Counted from the stretch's first letter, positions 14,201 through 22,455 are shown. The stretch: 64,000 nucleotides of DNA from Bacteroidia bacterium (GCA_030427905.1 JAUICL010000004.1:215722-279721), one strand, 5' to 3'. Numbers and translations: made by a program. Notes: generated by a model from the letters alone, not told the origin.

Positions 14201-16240
14201 TCAGCTGATTGCTCTCAAGCCGTTGTTCAAACCACTCAAATTCCCTGATCTCTCCTTCGTTGCAGTTTTGACATTTCGGAGTGTACTCATCTCCAAAAAG
14301 TGATCGGCGGAGACTCCGAGAATACAAATGTCATCGACTTGTTCGGTGGTGCCCATCCAGTTTTGAAGGGTAGACTCGAGCAGGCCTTGGCTGTAGTTCA
14401 CATCGTTTGGATTCATTTCTGAAACCAATGACTTAAAATTCCGGTACTTGAATTTTTTATCCTTCACCCCACCAAACTGGTCGTAGTATCCATCTGATGA
14501 AAGGATGAGTAAATCACCTTTTTCTAGCGTGAGTTCACTAGCCGAGAATGGTTTTCGCTTGCTGGTGAAGTTCCACCCGATTGGTAACCTATCCGACTTG
14601 TATTCTCGTACTTCTCCGTCGCGAACGATAAGGAGTGGTCTATTTGCCCCCGAGTATTGTAGCACACCTTCGCTTTTTATCCACCTACATAGAATGATGT
14701 CCATCCCATCTTTAATTTCATCCGTATCTCGATGCTGATTGAGCAAATCAGAAATACTTCCATTTAAGTAGTCAAGAATATCATTGGTGTCGTGAAGATC
14801 CATCTCTTCAATGGCCTGATTGAGAAAATTGTATCCCAAAAGGCTCATAAATGCTCCAGGAACTCCGTGTCCTGTACAGTCGGCTACGGCAAAGAATATG
14901 GAGTCTGGTGTGTCGGTAACCCAGTAAAAATCTCCCGATACCACATCCTTCGGTTTGAAAAGGAGCATGAATTCTCCTAGGAATGCTTGCATCTCAGACT
15001 CTTGCGGAAAGATGGCTCTTTGCAAACGCTTTGCATAAGCAATGCTGTCCATTACTGATTTGTTTTGGGCGGCGAGCAAATTGCGCTGCGATTCGAGCAA
15101 TTCTTTTTGATGTTCGATTTGCTCGTTTTTTCTCAAGATCTCTTTGTGCCTTCTCTCGGCAGAATCTCGATAGTTTCTAAAATGAACGGTAATCTCCTCG
15201 GCGAGATCCCTAAAAAAGCCGTAAAGACTTCCCATTTCATCCTTTCGAGTTTCCAGTCTTTCGTTGATAAAGTTTGCGGTAAAGCCAGACTCCACAAAGG
15301 CTTGCATATGTCCTGATAGGGTGATGATGGGTCTGGAAAGGAGCCGTGAAAGGTAATTTACCATGACACTTACCAGAATGAGACAAAGTACTATCATGAC
15401 CCAGAAATACGCTTTAATGTCAGCGAGAACCTGGCTGGCTCGGTCTTTTGTTTCAGTGATCAATGTCTCACAATAGTTCAGCAGGTTGTTCTCGTTTTGA
15501 TCCAGCTCTGCTTTCAGTCCAGAGTGGGTGTAGAGTCCATTCTTCTTGTGGTAGTAGTATATGTTGTTGAAGGCTTGCTGATAATTTTCTAGCAAGATGA
15601 TGGCCCCTTTTGTACGCTCGGTCTGGTTTTTAGATTTGATATTGAGCAGAATGAGATTCAGGAGTTCTTCAAATTTCTGAGCGTATTTATCCTCCTTCCG
15701 AATGATGAAGTCCTTTTCATGTCTTCTGAGCATAAGCACCTTCTCCAGTGGAATAATCTCTGGAAAGCTGTCTTCCAACAAGTGGGCGTAAGTCCGCATC
15801 TCGCCCGTCAACCCGTAGTCCTTAAACCCGAGTATGGTCGTAGACTCTACCAAATTGTGAAACGATTTATTGTATCGCTCCGAGAGGCTTTCGAGCTCTT
15901 TAAGCTGCTCATCCACCACAACTGATTGGCTCAAGTCATACTCCGATAGTTTTTCAATGGTTTCTTTCATTACCGATTGCCACTGTCGGTGATCGTCGAG
16001 CCGCACGCTCGATTCAGTCAGGAAATACGCATCGCTAATCAAGTCGATACTGATAAAGTCGGTTTGGGTCTTGGCATCGTTTAGCACCAGAGTTTTGTAT
16101 CGCTCAAGCTCGTTTACAAATTGGTTCGTCTCACTCTTTCTTTGAGTGTAATATGCCTGAATCAACAGGATTCCCGAAACGCAGATACTCACCGCTATAA
16201 ATGCGAGAATAATCTTGACACGGATGGGTTGGTTTCTCAT
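14201..16240 (-). CDS. Membrane SpoIIE-type serine phosphatase with extracytoplasmic sensor
   Basis: A 679-residue protein. TM1 is about residues 9-29; a helical periplasmic sensor (about 30-275) contains MLRRHEKDFIIR, a motif typical of helical-bundle sensor modules; TM2 is about 277-297; a HAMP-like segment (about 300-355) is followed by a coiled coil (about 360-400). The SIAYAKRLQRAIFP linker leads into a PP2C-type SpoIIE domain (about 415-645) with the metal-binding motifs VVSGDFYW, VADCTGHGVPGAFMS and LSSDGYYDQFGG. It should dephosphorylate a cytoplasmic Ser/Thr-phosphorylated partner, such as an anti-sigma antagonist, in response to an outside signal. No STAS or RsbW-like gene is adjacent, so the partner is unknown. 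Confidence 0.9.
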   Translation of the reverse strand: MRNQPIRVKIILAFIAVSICVSGILLIQAYYTQRKSETNQFVNELERYKTLVLNDAKTQTDFISIDLISDAYFLTESSVRLDDHRQWQSVMKETIEKLSEYDLSQSVVVDEQLKELESLSERYNKSFHNLVESTTILGFKDYGLTGEMRTYAHLLEDSFPEIIPLEKVLMLRRHEKDFIIRKEDKYAQKFEELLNLILLNIKSKNQTERTKGAIILLENYQQAFNNIYYYHKKNGLYTHSGLKAELDQNENNLLNYCETLITETKDRASQVLADIKAYFWVMIVLCLILVSVMVNYLSRLLSRPIITLSGHMQAFVESGFTANFINERLETRKDEMGSLYGFFRDLAEEITVHFRNYRDSAERRHKEILRKNEQIEHQKELLESQRNLLAAQNKSVMDSIAYAKRLQRAIFPQESEMQAFLGEFMLLFKPKDVVSGDFYWVTDTPDSIFFAVADCTGHGVPGAFMSLLGYNFLNQAIEEMDLHDTNDILDYLNGSISDLLNQHRDTDEIKDGMDIILCRWIKSEGVLQYSGANRPLLIVRDGEVREYKSDRLPIGWNFTSKRKPFSASELTLEKGDLLILSSDGYYDQFGGVKDKKFKYRNFKSLVSEMNPNDVNYSQGLLESTLQNWMGTTEQVDDICILGVSADHFLEMSTLRNVKTATKERSGNLSGLNNGLRAIS

Positions 16241-16390
16241 TTTATTGCACGTTTGCCAGTGCTTACGGCAAGTGTATGCCCCTGTTTCTAATTCAGGGTT
16301 ATGAGATTGTTATTCGAATGTTAATTGGGTTAATGATAGTTGGTAGAGCTCCATAGGCCTTAATTTCCAGGCAAAACTCCACCAATAAAA
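16241..16390. other. Upstream region of the phosphatase gene
   Basis: 150 bp between the phosphatase start and the stranded tRNA terminator, which must contain the phosphatase promoter. No clear TAnnTTTG element is seen. Confidence 0.4.
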
Positions 16391-16424
16391 AAAGGCCCTT
16401 AAAGAATGATTCTTTGGGGCCTTT
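16391..16424 (-). terminator. Terminator, probably the original one of the tRNA-Arg gene
   Basis: A 15-bp imperfect inverted repeat (AAAGGCCCTTAAAGAA ... TTCTTTGGGGCCTTT, TGAT overlapping the loop) is followed on the minus strand by a long T run. The only minus-strand sequence just upstream of it is the 13-bp copy of the tRNA-Arg 3' end at 16433, so it appears stranded at the far edge of the island. Confidence 0.75.
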
Positions 16425-16432
16425 AAAATGAA

Positions 16433-16450
16433 GTGATCGCGACAGATTCA
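16433..16450. repeat. Putative distal attachment site (copy of tRNA-Arg 3' end)
   Basis: Thirteen bases are identical to 20735-20747. The match continues imperfectly (GATTC follows after a one-base gap). It ends 9 bp from the stranded terminator. Confidence 0.6.
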
Positions 16451-16507
16451 CAACTTAAAACTCTCTATCTCTTGGCTCATTTGGAATCTAGATAATTTGA
16501 TGGTTTT

Positions 16508-16529
16508 TTCGGGGCTGATTCGGGGCTAA
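16508..16529 (+). repeat. Two tandem TTCGGGGCTGA-like 11-mers
   Basis: Adjacent 11-bp copies (16508-16518 and 16519-16529) differ at one base. They lie 58 bp inside the island edge, where integrase arm-type sites often sit. Function is speculative. Confidence 0.4.
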
Positions 16530-16658
16530 TCTGAGACGACAAACGAATTAATTCGTAGTATAGCTTGAATTTCATCGATTTTACGTGAGGGCTAAGTAAC
16601 TAATTCTGATAACTAGAATTCAATCCTAATAAATTATAAATTCAATGATTGATTTATA

Positions 16659-17699
16659 TTAAGAGATCTGATTTATCTTCTCGTTTAGCTCAGTAAGTTT
16701 TTCAATAAGCTCACCGAATGGCTCTGAATCACCATAAATGAATTCACTCTGAAGTTTTTGATAATCATTTTTGTAGTCATTCATTACCGACTCGGGAGGT
16801 ATGAACTTCAACTCTTCAACTACATGCTTAGAATAGTCTACCCATTTAAACCCATATAGCATCTCTCTACTTCTTACTACTTTTTCGAAGTAATTTAGAT
16901 TTTCAAACGGAATTAGTGCCTGTCCGCTTTTATATATTTGAAGAATATCAAACAAATGTCTAGACATTCTGTAGCTAATAATTTCATTCGGGTCTTTTTG
17001 AAATTCTTCATGAAGGAGTAGTATTTTATCCAAGCACGTTCTGTGGGCAGATATTAAAGGTATTTCTATGTTAAAGTTCTCAAGATATATTTTGCTTTCT
17101 GACGCATGTAAATTCATTATTAGATCAAGCTCTACATTCTCTTTAGGTGATAGAAGCGATCTCGTCCCAATTTGAATTTGAACATGAGGAATGTAATACT
17201 TATCATCTCTTTCACTTAAAATACTTGGAGCCTCTAAGTTGATCTCTATCGGATCTTTATCCGATGCTTTATATTCAGGGCATTCTAGCTCAAAATCCGA
17301 AATACCTATTTCAAGAATATTGGCTTTCAATTCTTGAATAAACGATTCAGATCTCAAAAAAGCATGACTTTTTCTTCTGAGTTTTTTTACATCCTGCTTA
17401 CTCAATTCATCAGGGAAATCGAAAAATTCTCTGTCGATGGCTAAATCTATATCTTCTGAAAATCTATCAATAAGTTTCCATCCTTTGCTTAAAGATGTCC
17501 CTCCTTTGAATACTAAATGCTTTCCAATAGAAGATTCAAATAGTGCTTTTAGGGCCACCATCAACCAAAGGTCTTTCTCTAAAACATTAGGGAGTAGCCC
17601 AGTAATTTCCGAAAGTCTATTGAATATTTCAATTTGATCTTTCTTGGTTAGTTTGAACCAATCTAGTGTCTTAATTTCAGGAGTAGCCGTCTTATCCAT
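16659..17699 (-). CDS. AbiEii-type nucleotidyltransferase toxin
   Basis: A 346-residue protein with the AbiEii/AbiGii signature: KGGTSL at 65-70, then SEDIDLA with the paired catalytic aspartates D83 and D85, an ELDLIM strand carrying a third acidic residue, and the HRTCLDKILLLHEE helix. These toxins transfer nucleotides to target RNA (tRNA acceptor ends in studied members) and give abortive phage immunity when the antitoxin is lost. It overlaps the antitoxin gene by 37 bp, as expected for the type IV AbiE arrangement. The gene is AT-rich and sits in the tRNA-Arg island. Confidence 0.88.
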   Translation of the reverse strand: MDKTATPEIKTLDWFKLTKKDQIEIFNRLSEITGLLPNVLEKDLWLMVALKALFESSIGKHLVFKGGTSLSKGWKLIDRFSEDIDLAIDREFFDFPDELSKQDVKKLRRKSHAFLRSESFIQELKANILEIGISDFELECPEYKASDKDPIEINLEAPSILSERDDKYYIPHVQIQIGTRSLLSPKENVELDLIMNLHASESKIYLENFNIEIPLISAHRTCLDKILLLHEEFQKDPNEIISYRMSRHLFDILQIYKSGQALIPFENLNYFEKVVRSREMLYGFKWVDYSKHVVEELKFIPPESVMNDYKNDYQKLQSEFIYGDSEPFGELIEKLTELNEKINQIS

Positions 17700-18262
17700 T
17701 CTGGTGCATATTTTAAATCACGGATTAGTTCATTTTGATTAATTCTTTTAACAATTTCTTCTATTCTTTGATTATCCCTATCCGAAATTTCATCCTTCCC
17801 CAGAGTTTTTAAGGCTTGGACTAAAAGCTGCACGTCATCATTCTTTATTGCCAAGATTTTAGGGGATGCGGTTTTAAACTTAACTTTGTGTTTACCAATT
17901 GTTAAAGTTCGATGATATCCGTCTATAAGGTAAACCGGATTCATAGGAACTTGGTTAGATAACCCTAAACGATTTAGAGCTGACATTCCAGTAGGAATTA
18001 GTCTTATTTTATCTCTTCTGGCAATTGCTCTAATTATTTGATCTAAAGTTGGACTAGACTCACCAAATAAATCACTTTGCCTGGGTTTATAGTAAACCCC
18101 CCTTGACACTCTATTTATTACTCCTTTCTTCGTTAATCTTGACAGAGTTTTGCGAACAGCATCATTAGATCCTATTTTTTGGAAGTCTTTTGCGAAAAAT
18201 ATTTTTCCAGATCTATTTCTACTTATTGCTCTCTCTACTTGGCTATCAACAGATAGATGCAT
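17663..18262 (-). CDS. AbiEi-like antitoxin/transcriptional regulator (DUF6088 type)
   Basis: A 199-residue protein beginning at the ATG at 18262. A longer frame would start inside the palindromic operator at 18278-18310, which makes that start unlikely. The N-terminal ~70 residues form a winged helix-turn-helix (AVRKTLSRLTKKGVINRVSRGVYYKP). The central part, LIPTGMSALNRLGLSNQVP and KFKTASPKIL, matches the DUF6088/AbiEi domain. AbiEi antitoxins neutralise the nucleotidyltransferase toxin and repress their own promoter by binding inverted repeats. Confidence 0.82.
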   Translation of the reverse strand: MHLSVDSQVERAISRNRSGKIFFAKDFQKIGSNDAVRKTLSRLTKKGVINRVSRGVYYKPRQSDLFGESSPTLDQIIRAIARRDKIRLIPTGMSALNRLGLSNQVPMNPVYLIDGYHRTLTIGKHKVKFKTASPKILAIKNDDVQLLVQALKTLGKDEISDRDNQRIEEIVKRINQNELIRDLKYAPEWIRRLLLKLRH

Positions 18263-18277
18263 GTGTGAAATTGATAT

Positions 18278-18310
18278 TTTGTCACAAATTTCGCAGATTT
18301 TTGTGACAAA
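18278..18310. promoter_or_regulatory. Double palindromic operator of the AbiE operon
   Basis: Two 11-bp sites, TTTGTCACAAA (18278-18288) and TTTGTGACAAA (18300-18310), are exact reverse complements separated by 11 bp. Each site is also a palindrome around its centre base. The pair lies 16-48 bp before the antitoxin ATG, the place expected for negative autoregulation by AbiEi. Confidence 0.75.
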
Positions 18311-18362
18311 CAAATCATAATTTTGAAATAAAAAAAGGGGGGGGGGTACAGGATGCTCTTAT

Positions 18363-18418
18363 CTACTGATCCTAAAGAATCAGTAGACTTAACCATACCA
18401 ATTCGAAGAATTGGTATG
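18363..18418. other. Two adjacent perfect hairpins
   Basis: CTACTGAT/ATCAGTAG (18363-18386, 8-nt loop) is followed 7 bp later by CATACCAATTC/GAATTGGTATG (18394-18418, 3-nt loop). Neither is followed by a T tract. They lie upstream of the AbiE promoter, after a run of ten G at 18337-18346. They could be a structured RNA, a recombination site or a protein-binding site. Confidence 0.5.
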
Positions 18419-18513
18419 CAACGATACGCATTTCTTTCTGATAGATGAAGTTTTGTTGGTAAATAATGATAACTTTTTCAAGTTCGACAGCTCATTAATG
18501 AACTTAGACTTAA

Positions 18514-18717
18514 TTGGTAATATATGACCGCTCTAAAACATCTTCTACCAAATCCACAGAACAGTACATTCAGATAGCTCTTAAACCTGAAAGCAAAGCA
18601 ATAATTAGCAAATGGGGAATTCAATCTCTTGATAGATCAAATTATATATTCCCACACATTGATAAAGGTATGACAGCAGAACGGCAGAGGAAGTTCACAG
18701 TTCTTGAGAATATCTAG
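18514..18717 (+). pseudogene. Remnant of a Bacteroidota tyrosine integrase
   Basis: A 67-codon frame (first codon TTG) reads DRSKTS ... QIALKPESKAIISKWG ... YIFPHIDKGMTAERQRKF. This is the segment of phage-type integrases between the first catalytic Arg region and the His box: a KT motif, an I-x-L-x-P-E-(A/S)-x-x-I-I-x-K-W segment, then YIFP. The N-terminal SAM-like domain and the C-terminal HxxR...Y box are absent. It fits as the decayed recombinase of the tRNA-Arg island. Confidence 0.6.
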
Positions 18718-18732
18718 AAAATGAGCAGCCAG

Positions 18733-19023
18733 CTATAAACTGAAGTCTGATGTATCTGATGAATCATTTATGAGTACCACCCTAGAAATTCCCTTATCTA
18801 CTTCGCGGAACTCGACACCAACTTTAGAGTTTTTTGCGTTCACATTAGATTTAGAAACTTTGTAAAGTGTAATATATAGTGGGTACTTATACCCAATTAT
18901 TTCTACCCCTTTCTTCTTGAGTGATGCTATTTTTTGATAGTCTCCATTGGCCACAGCCCACAGCTCACCTTTCCATTGTAAATATTTCAGATTAGGGTAT
19001 TCTTTCAGATATTGATCAGTCAT
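18733..19023 (-). CDS. Hypothetical protein, 96 aa, in the island
   Basis: A 96-residue protein without signal peptide or membrane segment. The N-terminal half (LQWKGELWAVANGDYQKIASLKKKG) is helical and basic. The rest looks beta-rich (YPLYITLYKV, VGVEFREVDKG) with an acidic serine-rich tail. No family is recognised. Its location between the integrase remnant and an empty stretch, and its AT-rich codons, suggest it arrived with the island. Confidence 0.5.
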   Translation of the reverse strand: MTDQYLKEYPNLKYLQWKGELWAVANGDYQKIASLKKKGVEIIGYKYPLYITLYKVSKSNVNAKNSKVGVEFREVDKGISRVVLINDSSDTSDFSL

Positions 19024-19640
19024 TTTTGGCTTATCTTGGTGTTTATTCGAAGATAGCGAATTAGGATGTAAACCAATGATTAGTCAAACTGCAAGTAAAT
19101 TGCTGGTTTCGAGGATATTGATTAAATACATCTCTTATATAGATAGGTTTAAATAAAGTACTATTCACGACCCCCATTCCCCATACCCCCCCCTTAAGTA
19201 TTCATTCAAAGAGCATTTAATCTGATTATCAATACACTTACGAGCAATAAGGATACTGAAAACTCCTAAAAAAGGGCAATTCTTTTAGGCGCTGATTATC
19301 AATGTTTAGGGTTTCATTCAGTATGATCTGGGATATAGTTTGGTTGTGTAGTTCTATTTCGGACTATACCTAATAAAGTGGGGCTAAGTATTGAAATAGG
19401 GAAAGACATGGGAAGGGTTTGGGAATATTCAAATCTGGAAAGTGCTGAACCTGATTGAAACAAAGCAATTAGATTAACATTGAATCTCTCACCTGAGTCA
19501 ATTCAAATTAGTAGGCTGTAACGAACTGGTTTTCCAATTATCATAGATCTTCAACTGGATTATATTGGTAATAAAGTTTAACAAGAATATTTCTTACCTA
19601 AAGCCTTAAGGTGTTTTTTGGATCTCATGTATTGTGCGCA
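19024..19640. other. Non-coding AT-rich stretch inside the island
   Basis: No gene is supported on either strand. Visible features are a run of eight C at 19186-19193 and two CTGATTATCAAT words (about 19220 and 19292). It may be the decayed remains of former island genes. Confidence 0.6.
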
Positions 19641-20552
19641 CTAGGCTCTTAAATTAAGCCTTAAGTATTCAACAGATTTACTAATTGATTCTTGATAATT
19701 TTTTAAGGCTTGAATACAATTCTCGGTATACATACTTTTTTTAAATGCATGATTCTTACATGCTCTAATTTCGGTAACATGTTTTAAAGCATCTTTACCA
19801 AATAAACTAGTCTCCATTATATCTGATTGAATTGCACTCAAAACATCTAAATAATCTCTTATCGTTCCGCCATCATCTCTTACTTTCGCATAGAGGTGAA
19901 CATAATTGTAGGCTTTACTATACTCTTGTATCAAATCTTCATCTTCTGTAGTTTCAACAGTTTCGGCTAAAGAGTGTACGCGAGCATAAAACAAGTCCAC
20001 TACATTTTGAATTTTATCTAAAAAAGATATTGCCTCAAAATCAGAGTCGCTAGAATATTGTGCTTTTAATTCTTTGATACTAACTAGTTCATTTTTAATA
20101 TTTTTTAAATGCCAAACAATATGAAATGGATCTACTTTATGTTTTAGAACAGTTTCGGAATATCCAAACGAATCAAACAGTTCTTTGCCGGAAAAACTTA
20201 AGAGCAAATCAACATTAAATATGCCACCATCAATCTCAGGAAATCTAACATTTGCGTAATAATCTTTGCCTCCTTCACAAATACTTATCTCCAGCTTTTG
20301 CAGATAATTATCTATTTGTGACAAACTGTCCATTGAAAGATTTAAGTAGAGTTTGAAGTAATTTATTGAATCGCTTTTCTTTCGTTTATTTTCTTTTTTG
20401 AATTCAACTCGAATTTGCCAATAAAACAGTCCCAGAGAAAACATAAAGCCGAAAAAAGCACCAATAAACGCTTCTAACATCATGGCAGAATCACCGAAGC
20501 TATGATCAGGAAAAAATTGTACCAAAACTCTATGATTAAGCGAAGGTGTCAT
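19641..20552 (-). CDS. Hypothetical membrane-anchored protein in the island
   Basis: A 303-residue protein (280 if translation starts at the internal ATG at 20483). One membrane segment near the N-terminus (FIGAFFGFMFSLGLFYW, about residues 29-45) is followed by a basic stop-transfer patch (KKENKRKKSD) and a long helical cytoplasmic part with little sequence character (IDNYLQKLEISI, FYARVHSLAETVETTEDED, YVHLYAKVRDDGG). The topology of one N-terminal helix plus a helical soluble domain is common among small phage-defence or sensor proteins, but no family is recognised. It lies directly upstream of the tRNA-side edge of the island. Confidence 0.6.
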   Translation of the reverse strand: MTPSLNHRVLVQFFPDHSFGDSAMMLEAFIGAFFGFMFSLGLFYWQIRVEFKKENKRKKSDSINYFKLYLNLSMDSLSQIDNYLQKLEISICEGGKDYYANVRFPEIDGGIFNVDLLLSFSGKELFDSFGYSETVLKHKVDPFHIVWHLKNIKNELVSIKELKAQYSSDSDFEAISFLDKIQNVVDLFYARVHSLAETVETTEDEDLIQEYSKAYNYVHLYAKVRDDGGTIRDYLDVLSAIQSDIMETSLFGKDALKHVTEIRACKNHAFKKSMYTENCIQALKNYQESISKSVEYLRLNLRA

Positions 20553-20690
20553 AGCAAAGATTCTAAAACGATGCTAATAATAGTAAAATCGTAAACATTC
20601 GCCTATAAGCATAAGTATCAATTGTATTAAAATATTAGCCATCCGAAAGACGCTTAAATGGATTCTGTGTCACATTCGTGTTACAACAAT

Positions 20691-20723
20691 AAAAAAAGCA
20701 CCCGCGAAATAAACGCAAGTGCT
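20691..20723 (-). terminator. Terminator directly downstream of tRNA-Arg
   Basis: On the minus strand a 10-bp stem (AGCACTTGCG / CGCGGGTGCT with two G-T pairs) around a 7-nt loop is followed by seven T. It ends 12 bp after the tRNA, on the island side of the repeat, and now serves the tRNA. Confidence 0.8.
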
Positions 20724-20735
20724 TAATTATCAGTG

Positions 20736-20809
20736 TGATCGCGACAGGATTCGAACCTGTGACCGTCTGCTTAGAAGGCAGATGCTCTATCCAGCTGAGC
20801 TACGCGACC
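20736..20809 (-). tRNA. tRNA-Arg (anticodon TCT)
   Basis: A 74-nt cloverleaf on the minus strand: acceptor GGTCGCG / CGCGATC with discriminator A, D-arm AGCTCAGCTGGATAGAGC, anticodon stem TCTGC/GCAGA with loop CTTCTAA (anticodon TCT, reading AGA/AGG), and T-arm ACAGG TTCGAAT CCTGT. CCA is not encoded. The 3' end is the insertion point of the island. Confidence 0.95.
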
Positions 20810-21161
20810 GATAGCGTGTGCAACTCCGTTTTACTACAATCCGCGTAGTGAAGCTGCCTGTGTCGTACTAGATGAACCCGAAGGTTGTGAATCTTGATAC
20901 GGTAAGCTACGCGACCGATTTAAATTTCGGAGTGCAAAAATAGTATTTTAAGTAATAAGACCAATCTATTCTATTGATAAACCTTGAATTTAGTCATCAT
21001 CTTTCGAGACTTTTGGAAACGTGGAAAAAAGAAATAGCTGCCAATCGTCGTTGTGATTCAGTTTCAACGATCCTATTACGATAGAAATTCGAACGCATAA
21101 GTTTTCTCCAAGCAGAAGGGAAAATCCCCAATTTCATTACATTCGGAAAAATTTATCGAAA
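20810..21161. other. Intergenic stretch with a copy of the tRNA-Arg 5' end
   Basis: The 15 bases AGCTACGCGACCGAT at 20905-20919 repeat 20798-20812 (the tRNA 5' end on the minus strand) in the same orientation. GTTGTGAATCT at 20884-20894 is the reverse complement of AGATTCACAAC at 16444-16454 beside the distal attachment site. No gene is seen. Confidence 0.55.
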
Positions 21162-22160
21162 ATGAAGAAGACTATACTCTGGACGCTATTTTGTTTTGTT
21201 TCGGTAGCAGCTATCAGTCAGGGCGTAACTTTCAAACCGAAGTGGAAGAAAGGGGAGAAGTACCAACTTGAAATTAAATCGTCGGATGTGCGATGGAACG
21301 GGGAAGAAATCCTGAGTGCGCATAAAAAGAACGTAAAGCCTATTCTCGATATAACAGATGTGGCTAAGACAATTATCGTAACTGTTTCGTATGAAGATGT
21401 ACTGCAAGGCGAACTCGATCAGGACTACTACGCGGCAGGCCTTTCGCCCGTGAAAGTACCGATGAGTTTAGTTTACTCAATCGATAAGAAGACAGGGGCG
21501 TACTCGTTAACAAATGGGGCACAATCGAGCAAAGATGTGACCAACGCCATCATCAAAGCTGGATACGATCTTCGGATCAAACTCGATGAAGTAAAGATGG
21601 GAATTGCCAAAAAGAAACTCGATCGATTCCAAACCCTGTTTGAGTCGCAGGCTGTGCTTGAAGCTTATTTTGGAAACTACCTTGAGATGATGCTCATTCC
21701 TTTTTTCAGAGAGTACACTGTAGGGAAAGCTGTTCAAGTAAATGGCGAAACAGCCAATCCATTCGACCCATCTAAGCGCGTGAAAGTTTCTCGCTCTTTG
21801 GTGCTTAAAAATCAAGACCAGCTCTCCTACAAAGCCTATTTTGAAGAGAATGCCACGATGGATTTGACGAACTACATTCCTTCCTTAAAGCCCATGGTCG
21901 AAGAGTCGATCAAGGAATCTGCAGAAGCCGACACGAGCATGACTCAGGCAGATCTCGCAGCTAAGTTGAGTGCCGTGGATGGAATGCTGCAGGAAGCTAC
22001 ATCTGAGAGCAAAAAGAAGGTGAATGTGGAGTTTGACTCGAAAGACACCATGCCGATCAAGATCAATATGACTTCGGAGGCTAAGGTGATGGTCAGCACG
22101 CTTAAAACGCTTCGTTCAGAATCGTCAGCCGACATCGTGATCAAAAAGATCCCACAATAG
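21162..22160 (+). CDS. Secreted protein of unknown function
   Basis: A 332-residue protein with a signal peptide (residues 1-19, ending AISQ). The mature part starts VTFKPKWKKGEKYQLEI, and such a start, on a beta-strand with a Trp and a K-G-(E/D)-x-Y motif, is common among periplasmic Bacteroidota proteins that appear to carry a two-lobed beta fold. A helical middle (KMGIAKKKLDRFQTLFESQAV) and an acidic Ser/Glu-rich stretch near residue 250 follow. No enzyme motif is recognised. It is monocistronic, with a strong terminator downstream. Confidence 0.7.
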   Translation: MKKTILWTLFCFVSVAAISQGVTFKPKWKKGEKYQLEIKSSDVRWNGEEILSAHKKNVKPILDITDVAKTIIVTVSYEDVLQGELDQDYYAAGLSPVKVPMSLVYSIDKKTGAYSLTNGAQSSKDVTNAIIKAGYDLRIKLDEVKMGIAKKKLDRFQTLFESQAVLEAYFGNYLEMMLIPFFREYTVGKAVQVNGETANPFDPSKRVKVSRSLVLKNQDQLSYKAYFEENATMDLTNYIPSLKPMVEESIKESAEADTSMTQADLAAKLSAVDGMLQEATSESKKKVNVEFDSKDTMPIKINMTSEAKVMVSTLKTLRSESSADIVIKKIPQ

Positions 22161-22194
22161 GTTTTATATAAAAATTGAGAATTTTATCATAAAA

Positions 22195-22224
22195 AAAGGT
22201 TGTCCTCGTTTGGACAACCTTTTT
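22195..22224 (+). terminator. Rho-independent terminator
   Basis: AAAGGTTGTCC / GGACAACCTTT stem with a 6-nt loop and a T run, 35 bp after the preceding stop. A-rich sequence on the other side could make it work in both directions. Confidence 0.88.
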
Positions 22225-22455
22225 GGTATTTAACCAATACTTTCTTGCAATGCGAATAGCTCATACGTTTTTCATAGCAGTATAATTGAAGCCCGAAGGG
22301 CGCTGATCATTCCAAGAGTTTTAATGTTTACGGCCGCAAATTTATGCCTTGATAGCTTGGTTGTCAACTTGAGTTTTTCAGAATAATGTTTTCATAACAT
22401 TTACGAATCTGCCCATATTGTACCTATTTTCAATTGTCATTTTTACCTTCGATTT

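Larger units (their letters stand above)
16433..20747. mobile_element. AT-rich genomic island inserted at the 3' end of tRNA-Arg
   Basis: The bases GTGATCGCGACAG at 16433-16445 repeat the 3' end of tRNA-Arg at 20735-20747 in direct orientation, the pattern left by tyrosine-recombinase integration. Between the two copies the base composition is visibly more AT-rich than on either side. The contents are typical accessory cargo: an AbiE toxin-antitoxin pair, a decayed integrase, two unknown genes and long empty stretches. No intact integrase remains, so the island is probably immobile. Confidence 0.65.

Noticed and set aside
16433-16445. Chance 13-bp match to the tRNA 3' end
   Set aside because: Direct orientation, adjacency to a stranded terminator and the sharp change in base composition between the copies make chance unlikely, although the match is short.
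17663-18313. Antitoxin start at 18313
   Set aside because: That start lies within the palindromic operator and adds 17 residues not typical of the family; the ATG at 18262 fits better.
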